DNA of 18,691 nucleotides, taken from assembly GCA_900540005.1 (NCBI GenBank), contig UQEM01000037.1, positions 1 to 18,691 of the forward strand. The letters run 5' to 3'. Of this stretch, positions 1 to 6,294 are shown piece by piece. Every line of letters starts with the position of its first letter. Positions within the stretch are counted from its first letter, which is position 1. The position numbers and the translations under genes are program-made. The notes under the pieces are model-generated. The model made no database searches. It was not told the origin of the DNA and saw only the letters and a program-made list of their open reading frames with translations. Source of the DNA: an uncultured Ruminococcus sp. Its GTDB lineage: Bacteria; Bacillota; Clostridia; Oscillospirales; Ruminococcaceae.

Positions 1-32
1 GTAAAATTTATGCTCGAAAATCTGCATATTAT

Positions 33-54
33 CTTAGTGTCAACACTCCCTAAG
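33..54. promoter_or_regulatory. Imperfect palindrome, possible operator
   Basis: CTTAG (33-37) and CTAAG (50-54) flank an inner pair, AGTGT (36-40) and ACACT (43-47). It begins four bases downstream of the minus-strand -10 box at 58-63, so it covers the expected start of transcription and initial transcribed region. That position suits a repressor operator or a short leader hairpin. It does not match the CIRCE heat-shock operator, which has TTAGCACTC arms nine bases apart. The regulator is unknown because the gene lies off the left edge. Confidence 0.3.
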
Positions 55-57
55 TAA

Positions 58-86
58 ATTATACCATATTGCTCATTCCGTGTCAA
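58..86 (-). promoter_or_regulatory. Sigma-A promoter reading off the left edge
   Basis: On the minus strand the sequence has TTGACA (81-86), a 17-bp spacer and TATAAT (58-63). A TG one base upstream of the -10 makes it an extended -10 promoter. Both hexamers are perfect consensus, so transcription of a gene lying beyond position 1 is expected. It is divergent from the CAP-dockerin gene. No coding start is visible in the 57 bases left in the window. Confidence 0.75.
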
Positions 87-146
87 TTGTAATGATATCG
101 GCAGCTATTTTGTTGTGATCGCGTTGATTTTAAGCTGTGGTAACTA

Positions 147-175
147 TTGACCGGATCGGGATCTTATGTTATAAT
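147..175 (+). promoter_or_regulatory. Promoter of the CAP-dockerin gene
   Basis: TTGACC (147-152), a 17-bp spacer and TATAAT (170-175) with TG at 167-168, giving an extended -10. The predicted start near 182 gives a leader of about 54 nt before the ATG at 236. GTTGGA (191-196) and TCCAAC (210-215) in this leader could form a 6-bp hairpin just before the ribosome binding site. Confidence 0.8.
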
Positions 176-235
176 AAAATTGTAAAATATGTTGGAGAGA
201 ATACTTTGATCCAACGATCATCAGGGGGAATGACT

Positions 236-1009
236 ATGAAGATCAAGAGGTTATTTGCTGTTGTTACTTCGGCGCTTGTTCTTGTATCAGGTACAGCAGG
301 CATGAATATCTGTGCAAGTGACAGCGAGGAGGAGATTTCGGGCAGCACACTTGAAAACATTGATGTATACGAGGAGCTCGTAATAAGGGTCAATAATGAA
401 AGAGCCGAAAATGGTGCTGAACCGATCAAGCTTTATCCCGAATTGTGCGAGGCTGCGGAGATCAGGGCGGAGGAACTTGTTGAAAGCTTTGAGCATACAC
501 GTCCCGACGGAAGAGCCTGCAGCACAGTGCTTGATGACTGCGGTATACCGTGGAACGCGGTGGGCGAGAATATCGCCTATGAATGGACCGGAACAACAGA
601 CAATGTAATGGATATGTGGATGGGTTCGTCCGGACACCGAGCAAATATTCTCAATGAGAATTTTACGGATATCGGCGTGGGCGTTGTTGAAAGTGACGGT
701 TACTATTACTGGGTTCAGCTTTTTTCCAAGGGCAGCTATGAGGGAGATTACATTCCCGAGGAGGTCGTGGTGGATTACGGCGATTCAAACTGTGACGGAA
801 AAGTTGATATTTCTGATGCGGTTATGATACTTCAGGCGATATCTGCTCCCGACAAGTACTATGTTGGCGGAACCGAACCGACTTGTATGACTGCTCAGGG
901 CGAAATAAACGCTGATTGCTCGGGAAACGGTGACGGCATGAGCGCTAAGGACGCGCTTGCGATTCAGAAGTATATTGCTGAGCTCATCACTGAACTGCCC
1001 GAAGAATAA
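236..1009 (+). CDS. Secreted CAP-domain (SCP/PR1-like) protein with C-terminal dockerin
   Basis: A 257-residue exported protein. Residues 1 to about 27 form a signal peptide: KIKR, a hydrophobic core, then a small-residue site near CAS. A bacterial CAP domain (YkwD-like) covers about 40-170, with the family cavity residues His87 (FEHTRPDGR), Glu111 (VGENIA) and His134 (SSGHRANIL). Residues 181-257 are a dockerin with two calcium loops, DSNCDGKVDISD and a one-residue-longer DCSGNGDG...D. Its likely role is to be cohesin-bound in the cellulosome; the molecular activity of bacterial CAP domains is mostly unknown. The start at 236 is preferred because GGGGG (224-228) sits 7 bases upstream; the in-frame ATG at 230 is too close to it, and a start at 137 would lie upstream of the promoter's -10. 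It is a single-gene unit with its own promoter and terminator. Confidence 0.9.
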   Translation: MKIKRLFAVVTSALVLVSGTAGMNICASDSEEEISGSTLENIDVYEELVIRVNNERAENGAEPIKLYPELCEAAEIRAEELVESFEHTRPDGRACSTVLDDCGIPWNAVGENIAYEWTGTTDNVMDMWMGSSGHRANILNENFTDIGVGVVESDGYYYWVQLFSKGSYEGDYIPEEVVVDYGDSNCDGKVDISDAVMILQAISAPDKYYVGGTEPTCMTAQGEINADCSGNGDGMSAKDALAIQKYIAELITELPEE

Positions 1010-1044
1010 AAATTGATGAACCGCTGTTTCGACAGGCGTAACTG

Positions 1045-1077
1045 AACTGCACGGAATTTTTCTCCGTGCAGTTTTAC
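1045..1077 (+). terminator. Rho-independent terminator after the CAP-dockerin gene
   Basis: An 11-bp perfect stem, AACTGCACGGA (1045-1055) with TCCGTGCAGTT (1063-1073), and a 7-base loop. A T-rich tail follows. It lies 36 bases after the stop codon. Confidence 0.85.
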
Positions 1078-1101
1078 TTATGTGAAAATTGTACATTATG
1101 G

Positions 1102-1130
1102 TTGATTTTTCCGTAAATGTGTGTTATAAT
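1102..1130 (+). promoter_or_regulatory. Promoter of the GH5-dockerin gene
   Basis: TTGATT (1102-1107), a 17-bp spacer and TATAAT (1125-1130), with TG at 1122-1123. The TGTTATAAT core is identical to that of the neighbouring CAP-dockerin promoter. It comes right after that gene's terminator, so the two genes are separate units. The ribosome binding site AGAGGG (1171-1176) is 7 bases before the ATG at 1184. Confidence 0.85.
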
Positions 1131-1183
1131 GAATGTAATAAAATGCGGAGTATTCCGCAAATACGAAACGAGAGGGAATTATT

Positions 1184-3025
1184 ATGAAAAAAATCGCAAC
1201 TGCTGCTGCGGCTTTCCTGTCAGCAGCAACAATGTCGTTCTCGGCAGCAGCGCCTGCTTTCAGCAATATGGCTGTCACAAATGTATCGGCTGCGGATACA
1301 AGCGGCGATGACTGGCTCCATGCAGAGGGCAGCCGTTTGTACGACATGAACGGCAATGAAGTCTGGCTTACCGGCGCTAACTGGTTTGGCTTCAACTGCA
1401 CCGAAAACGTTCTTCACTATCTCTGGAGCGGTGATCTGTGCGACATGGTAAAGGATATCGCTGACCACGGGATCAATGTCCTCAGAATACCTGTTTCCAC
1501 CGAACTTCTCTATAACTGGATGATAGGCGACCCTGATCCCATAGAGAGCGTTAACCCGAATGATGACCCTTATTATCCGTTTAATGTTGCACTTATAAAT
1601 AAGGACGGCTCTGTAATGAACAGCCAGCAGGTTTTCAATGTTCTGCTTGAGCAGTGCAAGAAGAACGGTGTCAAGGTTTTCATTGATATTCACAGCCCCG
1701 AGTCGAACAATTCCGGTCACAACTACGGCTTGTGGTACGGCAAGAGCTTTACTGCCAATGACGGAGAAACGGTTGAGGTTACTACCGATGTATGGATGGA
1801 GACTCTCGCATGGACTGCCGACTATTACAAGAATGACGATACGCTTATCGGATTCGACCTCAAGAACGAGCCTCACAGCAAATACGGCGGAGCGCCTGTA
1901 GACGCTGTATGGGACAATTCAACTGCTGAGAACAACTGGAAGAATGCTTCCGAAAAATGCGCGAATGCTATCCTCGAAAAGAATCCTCACGCGCTGATAT
2001 TCATTGAGGGCGTTGAGGGATATAACGGTCATGGAGCATGGTGGGGAGGAAATCTCCGCGGTGTTGCAGACTATCCCGTAACTCCCGAAACAGGAACAAG
2101 TCAGATCGTGTACTCTCCCCATGATTACGGTCCGATAGTAAGTGACCAGACATGGTTCAACAAGGACTTTACAGAAGAAACTCTCCTTGACGATTACTGG
2201 TATGATACATGGGCTTACCTTGTTGATAAGGACGTTGCGCCGCTTCTTATCGGCGAATGGGGCGGACGTATTCCCGATACTGTTGATGAGAAATCACTTC
2301 TTTCCACACCTTCAACATCGCTTAGTGCAACGGAAAAGAACGTAAAGTGGATGATACTTCTGCGCAACTACATGATAAATCATCACATCAGCCATACATT
2401 CTGGTGTCTCAATGACGATTCCGGCGATACAGGCGGACTCTGGAAGAATATCCAGTATAATCCGACCACCGGAACTGTGATAGAATGGGATACAGAAAAG
2501 TATAAGCTCTTTGAACCTTCACTTTGGCAGACTCTTGACAGCGGCAAGTATATCGGTCTTGACCACCAGCAGGCTCTTGGTGAAAACGGTATCTCACTCA
2601 ATGATTTCTACGGCAATTATTCCTCAACAGAGGGAAGCAACATTGACGGCGGTAAAAAGTCGGGCGGAACACCTGTAGTTCCTGACGGTACTACTACCGA
2701 CATAAAAACCACGACCACAACCACCACCACTACTTCCAAGACAACATCTTCTTCCACGACTACGGACTCTACGACCGTCAGTAATATCATGTACGGAGAT
2801 TCTAACTGCGACGGTAAAATTGATATATCGGATGCTGTTATGATATTGCAGGCGATCGCAAATCCCGATAAGTACGGAGTTGGCGGAACTGACCCGACTT
2901 GCATGACAGCTCAGGGTGAAAAGAATGCAGACTGCTCTAATGTTGGCGACGGAGTAACGGCTAAGGACGCATTGGCAGTTCAGCGATATGTAGTTGAGCT
3001 GATTACTGTTCTTCCTGAAAAGTAA
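1184..3025 (+). CDS. GH5 family endoglucanase-type glycoside hydrolase with dockerin
   Basis: A 613-residue secreted enzyme, probably a cellulosomal endo-beta-1,4-glucanase. The signal peptide is about residues 1-37, with a likely cut after VSAA. The GH5 barrel covers roughly 44-480: WLTGANWFGFN near the start resembles the GH5_1 type, Glu229 in LKNEPH is the expected acid/base, and Glu358 in IGEWGG is the expected nucleophile. A Thr/Ser-rich linker follows at about 500-534, then a dockerin at 537-612. This dockerin matches that of the CAP-domain neighbour at 61 of 76 positions by hand alignment, so both probably bind the same cohesin class. No separate carbohydrate-binding module was recognised. 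Substrate (cellulose, beta-glucan or mannan) cannot be fixed from sequence alone; cellulose or beta-glucan is most likely for this barrel type. Confidence 0.93.
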   Translation: MKKIATAAAAFLSAATMSFSAAAPAFSNMAVTNVSAADTSGDDWLHAEGSRLYDMNGNEVWLTGANWFGFNCTENVLHYLWSGDLCDMVKDIADHGINVLRIPVSTELLYNWMIGDPDPIESVNPNDDPYYPFNVALINKDGSVMNSQQVFNVLLEQCKKNGVKVFIDIHSPESNNSGHNYGLWYGKSFTANDGETVEVTTDVWMETLAWTADYYKNDDTLIGFDLKNEPHSKYGGAPVDAVWDNSTAENNWKNASEKCANAILEKNPHALIFIEGVEGYNGHGAWWGGNLRGVADYPVTPETGTSQIVYSPHDYGPIVSDQTWFNKDFTEETLLDDYWYDTWAYLVDKDVAPLLIGEWGGRIPDTVDEKSLLSTPSTSLSATEKNVKWMILLRNYMINHHISHTFWCLNDDSGDTGGLWKNIQYNPTTGTVIEWDTEKYKLFEPSLWQTLDSGKYIGLDHQQALGENGISLNDFYGNYSSTEGSNIDGGKKSGGTPVVPDGTTTDIKTTTTTTTTTSKTTSSSTTTDSTTVSNIMYGDSNCDGKIDISDAVMILQAIANPDKYGVGGTDPTCMTAQGEKNADCSNVGDGVTAKDALAVQRYVVELITVLPEK

Positions 3026-3041
3026 ATAACACATTACAAAG

Positions 3042-3075
3042 AAAAGGTTTTGCAGATTTCTGCAAAACCTTTTTA
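3042..3075 (+). terminator. Terminator after the GH5 gene, possibly bidirectional
   Basis: A near-perfect hairpin: 3042-3056 (AAAAGGTTTTGCAGA) is the exact reverse complement of 3059-3073, and a T run follows. It begins 16 bases after the GH5 stop. Read on the minus strand the hairpin is followed by TTTTCTTT, so it could also end the converging ABC-transporter transcript. Confidence 0.85.
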
Positions 3076-3080
3076 ATTCA

Positions 3081-3160
3081 CCCTTTGCGGGGCTTTGCCC
3101 CACACCTCACCAAAGGCTCTGCCTTTGGAATCCGCTAAAGGGTTATCAACCCTTTAGAAT
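3081..3160. repeat. Three-hairpin intergenic element, probable dispersed repeat
   Basis: Three short perfect hairpins follow one another. They are GGGGC/GCCCC (3089-3101), CCAAAGGC/GCCTTTGG (3110-3128) and CTAAAGGGTT/AACCCTTTAG (3135-3157). The last two are separated by GAATCCG, and AGAATCCC follows the third. It lies between converging transcripts, after a complete terminator, so it is not needed for termination. The compact palindromic-unit structure is typical of REP-like or MITE-like elements. No second copy occurs in this window, so the repeat status is inferred. Confidence 0.55.
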
Positions 3161-3181
3161 CCCTTTATTATTTTGACAATA

Positions 3182-3937
3182 TTACTTTAAGTCAGTCTTG
3201 TTGAAAATAAGTATTCCCCCGACAGTTGATGCGGCTATGATTATAACATCATAAAGAACCATGAGACCTGCGTGGTCGGGAACTTCCGTAATGCTGCTCC
3301 TTATCATGCTTATCTGCATTGAGGGCAGGCACTCCTCAAGAAAACGCGCGAGTTCTTCATACTTTATCGCCAAGATCTGGAGAACCGTGCCAAGGAACGA
3401 ACCAACGTAATCAAGCGCAATTGCAAGGATAGCTCCGCCAACGCTCTTAATGCTCATCGTTATGAAAGTGATCAGCGAGGAAAATGCCAGCATGATCGGA
3501 ATGGTGAGAAAAATATTCTTGACCATGTCCGCGCTCGGGAATTCTCCTGTGCCCACAAGCGGTATGCCCACTGCGCAAATGAAAAAAATGTACGCGAAAA
3601 GGTAGATGAGTATGATCGTCGAGGTCACTATCAGGTTGGCGAGGTAAATGTTCGTGCGCGAATGACCGATTATTATCTTGTTGCGGATTGTGTTGTTGGT
3701 GTAGTCTCGCGCTATAAGCATACCGCCCGTTATCGCGGTCATGAGGACAGTAAGGCTCAGTCCCGAAAAAATAAGCGTGTCAACATTCAGCAGATCGCCT
3801 GCGCCGCTGAACATATTATTGCCTATGCGGTAGATAATGATTTCGAACAAGGCTATTGAGAGATAAACTATCATGCAGATATAGAATCTCTTTCCCTTGA
3901 AAAGCCGCCTGTAACCCTCAGCGAGCAAATTAGCCAT
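3182..3937 (-). CDS. ABC-2 type exporter permease
   Basis: A 251-residue integral membrane protein with about six hydrophobic segments (roughly residues 17-35, 58-75, 97-125, 135-160, 163-190 and 225-245). RDYTNNTIRNKIIIGHSR after the second segment is the cytoplasmic motif common in ABC-2/BcrB-like permeases. Its start overlaps the last 8 bp of the ATPase gene (3930-3937), with GGGGGAGG 8 bases upstream of the ATG, so the two are translationally coupled subunits of one exporter. Related pairs export bacitracin, lantibiotics or unknown compounds; nothing here identifies the substrate. No gene for a regulator, histidine kinase or peptide precursor lies next to it. Confidence 0.88.
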   Translation of the reverse strand: MANLLAEGYRRLFKGKRFYICMIVYLSIALFEIIIYRIGNNMFSGAGDLLNVDTLIFSGLSLTVLMTAITGGMLIARDYTNNTIRNKIIIGHSRTNIYLANLIVTSTIILIYLFAYIFFICAVGIPLVGTGEFPSADMVKNIFLTIPIMLAFSSLITFITMSIKSVGGAILAIALDYVGSFLGTVLQILAIKYEELARFLEECLPSMQISMIRSSITEVPDHAGLMVLYDVIIIAASTVGGILIFNKTDLK

Positions 3938-4844
3938 TTATCGCACCTCCCCCAACGAGTCCCATAAAGTAATTTTCGAGGCTCTCGTGGCGCTCGGTCA
4001 TTGTTATAACCTCACAGCCGTTCTTGTTGAGTTCGAGAACGAGCGGAGTAACCTTGACCTGCGTGAAAATATCAGCCTCCTGTGGAGAATAGACCTTGTA
4101 TTCAAGCTGCATTTCGTCAAGAGTCTTGGCAAGGAGCGAAGTGTCGCTGACCGTGACCCTGAGAGCGCTTCTGCACCTGTTGTTCAGCTCGTCAGCGCTG
4201 ATCTCCTGCAATATGTGTCCTCGGTCGATGAAGCCATAGTGCGTAGCAAGACGCGAAAGCTCGTCAAGAATGTGGCTGGATATAAGTATCGTGATCCCGC
4301 GCTCATGATTGAGGCGCATTATCATTTCGCGCACCTCCATGATCCCCTGCGGATCGAGTCCGTTGATAGGTTCGTCAAGCACGAGAAATTCGGGATTTCC
4401 CACGAGCGAGAAAGCGATTCCGAGACGCTGGCGCATACCGAGCGAGAAATTCTTAGCCTTTTTCTTGCCCGTATTCGGCAGTCCTACAAGGTGGAGGATA
4501 TTTTCAAGATCTGTCGGAGGGAGTCCGAGCGTCTTGTAGTGCTGGATAAGGTTGTCGCGCGCCGTCATTTCAGGGTGGAGCGAGGGTGTTTCAACAACCG
4601 CGCCCATTTTTCTACGAGCCTGCCTGATAGCTGCGTCAGTATTGCTTGCTCCCATAAGGGTAAAAGTGCCCGATGTGGGGTTATTCAGCCCCGTGATGAT
4701 TCGGATAAGAGTAGTTTTGCCCGCGCCGTTTCGTCCGACAAAGCCGTAAATAGAGCCGCGCGGAACATTCATATTAAGACCTGTCAGAGCAGTAAAATTG
4801 TTGTATTTCTTAACTATCTGACTGGTTTGCAGGATATAGTCCAT
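3930..4844 (-). CDS. BcrA-type ABC transporter ATP-binding protein
   Basis: A 304-residue cytosolic ATPase that energises the permease encoded next to it. It has Walker A GRNGAGKTT (37-45), signature SLGMR (134-138), Walker B FLVLDE (153-158) and the switch His191 (ISSH). The degenerate SLGMRQR signature and the overall pattern fit the bacitracin-resistance/BcrA subfamily. The C-terminal ~90 residues are the variable extension usual for these exporters. AGAAGGGG lies about 6 bases before the ATG. It begins 98 bp after tuf, beyond a terminator (4890-4921). No convincing promoter was found in the short gap; a TATAAA near 4859-4864 lacks a good -35, so it may depend partly on read-through. Confidence 0.92.
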   Translation of the reverse strand: MDYILQTSQIVKKYNNFTALTGLNMNVPRGSIYGFVGRNGAGKTTLIRIITGLNNPTSGTFTLMGASNTDAAIRQARRKMGAVVETPSLHPEMTARDNLIQHYKTLGLPPTDLENILHLVGLPNTGKKKAKNFSLGMRQRLGIAFSLVGNPEFLVLDEPINGLDPQGIMEVREMIMRLNHERGITILISSHILDELSRLATHYGFIDRGHILQEISADELNNRCRSALRVTVSDTSLLAKTLDEMQLEYKVYSPQEADIFTQVKVTPLVLELNKNGCEVITMTERHESLENYFMGLVGGGAING

Positions 4845-4889
4845 TTAGCACCCCTTCTTTTATAGGTGATCATCCCTAATTTAATTAAC

Positions 4890-4921
4890 AAAAAGCGGTC
4901 AGATCATAGTGACCCGACCGC
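4890..4921 (-). terminator. Terminator of the str/tuf transcript
   Basis: On the minus strand GCGGTC (4916-4921) pairs with GACCGC (4895-4900). Five further pairs extend the stem inward, two of them G-U, leaving a small loop. It is followed by a five-T run (4890-4894), and lies 22 bases after the tuf stop codon. Confidence 0.85.
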
Positions 4922-4942
4922 CTAAAGTCGTTATAGATCCAA

Positions 4943-6142
4943 TTATTCGTTGATCTTTGTAACAACGCCGGAACCTACTGTTCTACCACCCTCACGGATA
5001 GCGAAACGGAGTCCCTCTTCGATAGCGATAGGAGTGATGAGCTCAACATCCATAGCTACGTTATCACCAGGCATGCACATTTCCTTATCAGCAGGAAGTG
5101 TAACTACGCCGGTAACGTCAGTTGTTCTGAAGTAGAACTGAGGTCTGTAGTTGTTGAAGAAAGGAGTATGACGTCCGCCCTCTTCCTTCTTAAGAACGTA
5201 AACCTGACCAGCAAACTTTGTGTGTGGGTGAATTGAGCCGGGCTTGCAGAGAACCTGTCCACGCTCAACCTGATCTCTTGTGATACCACGGAGAAGAGCA
5301 CCTACGTTATCACCAGCCTCACAGAAGTCAAGAGTCTTTCTGAACATTTCAAGACCTGTAACAACTGTGTTGAGCTTCTCGTCAGAAAGACCAACGATCT
5401 CAACAGGCTCGTTAACGTTGAGCTTTCCTCTCTCAACTCTACCTGTAACAACAGTACCACGACCGGAAATTGTCATAGTATCCTCGATAGGCATAAGGAA
5501 AGGCTTAGCATCGTCTCTCTCAGGGCTGGGGATATACTCGTCAACAGCATCCATGAGCTCAAGGATAGGAGCGTAAGCAGGATCGCTGAGGTCATCAGGA
5601 GCATTAAGAGCAGCAAGTGCAGAACCCTTGATGATAGGTGTTTCGTCGCCAGGGAAATCATAAGAAGAAAGGAGCTCACGGATATCCATCTCTACGAGCT
5701 CGAGAAGCTCTTCATCGTCAACCTGATCAGCCTTGTTCATGAATACAACGATTGCAGGAACGCCAACCTGACGAGCGAGAAGGATGTGCTCTCTTGTCTG
5801 AGCCATAGGGCCGTCAGAAGCAGCAACAACGAGGATAGCGCCGTCCATCTGAGCAGCACCTGTGATCATGTTCTTAACGTAGTCAGCGTGACCGGGGCAG
5901 TCAACGTGAGCGTAGTGACGCTTGTCTGTCTCGTACTCAACGTGAGCTGTATTGATTGTGATACCACGCTCTCTCTCCTCGGGAGCCTTATCGATCATAT
6001 CGTAAGCCTCGTACTGAGCCTGACCCTTAAGAGCAAGAGTCTTTGTGATAGCAGCAGTAAGAGTAGTCTTACCGTGGTCAACGTGGCCGATAGTACCGAT
6101 GTTTACATGGGGTTTAGTTCTTTCAAATTTAGCCTTAGCCAT
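4943..6142 (-). CDS. tuf: Elongation factor Tu
   Basis: A 399-residue GTPase that delivers aminoacyl-tRNA to the ribosomal A site. Visible motifs are GHVDHGKT (19-26), RGITI (59-63), DCPGH (81-85) and NKAD (136-139), followed by two full beta-barrel domains ending in VVTKINE. The third NKxD position is Ala rather than the common Cys, which is unlikely to matter. AAGGAGG is 8 bases before the ATG. It is the last gene of the classical rpsL-rpsG-fusA-tuf cluster, but a 152-bp gap with its own promoter (6187-6215) separates it from fusA, so it can be transcribed alone as well as with the operon. No second tuf copy is in the window. Confidence 0.99.
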   Translation of the reverse strand: MAKAKFERTKPHVNIGTIGHVDHGKTTLTAAITKTLALKGQAQYEAYDMIDKAPEERERGITINTAHVEYETDKRHYAHVDCPGHADYVKNMITGAAQMDGAILVVAASDGPMAQTREHILLARQVGVPAIVVFMNKADQVDDEELLELVEMDIRELLSSYDFPGDETPIIKGSALAALNAPDDLSDPAYAPILELMDAVDEYIPSPERDDAKPFLMPIEDTMTISGRGTVVTGRVERGKLNVNEPVEIVGLSDEKLNTVVTGLEMFRKTLDFCEAGDNVGALLRGITRDQVERGQVLCKPGSIHPHTKFAGQVYVLKKEEGGRHTPFFNNYRPQFYFRTTDVTGVVTLPADKEMCMPGDNVAMDVELITPIAIEEGLRFAIREGGRTVGSGVVTKINE

Positions 6143-6186
6143 TGGAAAATTCCTCCTTAAATAAGAATTCAGAAATCTGTATATAC

Positions 6187-6215
6187 ATTATATCAGATTA
6201 TTTTGGTAAATTCAA
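6187..6215 (-). promoter_or_regulatory. Internal promoter for tuf
   Basis: Minus strand: TTGAAT (6210-6215), a 17-bp spacer, TATAAT (6187-6192), and TG one base upstream of the -10. It lies between fusA and tuf, giving a leader of about 40 nt, and would allow EF-Tu to be made in excess over EF-G and the ribosomal proteins. Confidence 0.85.
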
Positions 6216-6217
6216 GT

Positions 6218-6245
6218 GTTTTGGAGAAAAAAGTTTCTCCAAAAC
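6218..6245 (-). terminator. Perfect 12-bp hairpin between fusA and the tuf promoter
   Basis: GTTTTGGAGAAA (6218-6229) and TTTCTCCAAAAC (6234-6245) form a perfect stem with a 4-base loop. It lies about 50 bases after fusA and directly abuts the tuf -35 box. The 3' arm is pyrimidine-rich but no clear T run follows, so it may be a partial terminator, an mRNA end-stabiliser or a processing site rather than a strong terminator. Confidence 0.5.
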
Positions 6246-6294
6246 GCATGATTTTATGAATATCAGACTGTCCTTAGCGGAAAGTATGGTATGA

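Noticed and set aside
33..54. CIRCE/HrcA operator at the left-edge promoter
   Set aside because: The TTAG and CTAA ends and the ACTC and GAGTG words are suggestive, but the arms and the nine-base spacing of CIRCE are not present.
137..235. Earlier start for the CAP-dockerin protein
   Set aside because: It would lie upstream of the promoter's -10 box and put 33 residues before a clear signal peptide.
1220..1876. 218-codon minus-strand open frame
   Set aside because: It is antisense to the GH5 catalytic domain and has no family features.
2690..2780. Thr-codon repeat as a microsatellite or CRISPR-like array
   Set aside because: It is the coding sequence of a Thr/Ser-rich interdomain linker with mixed ACN codons; there are no regular repeat-spacer units.
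3987..4865. 292-codon plus-strand open frame
   Set aside because: It is antisense to the ABC ATPase gene, which has all nucleotide-binding motifs. The antisense product has no recognisable motifs and no ribosome binding site was evident.
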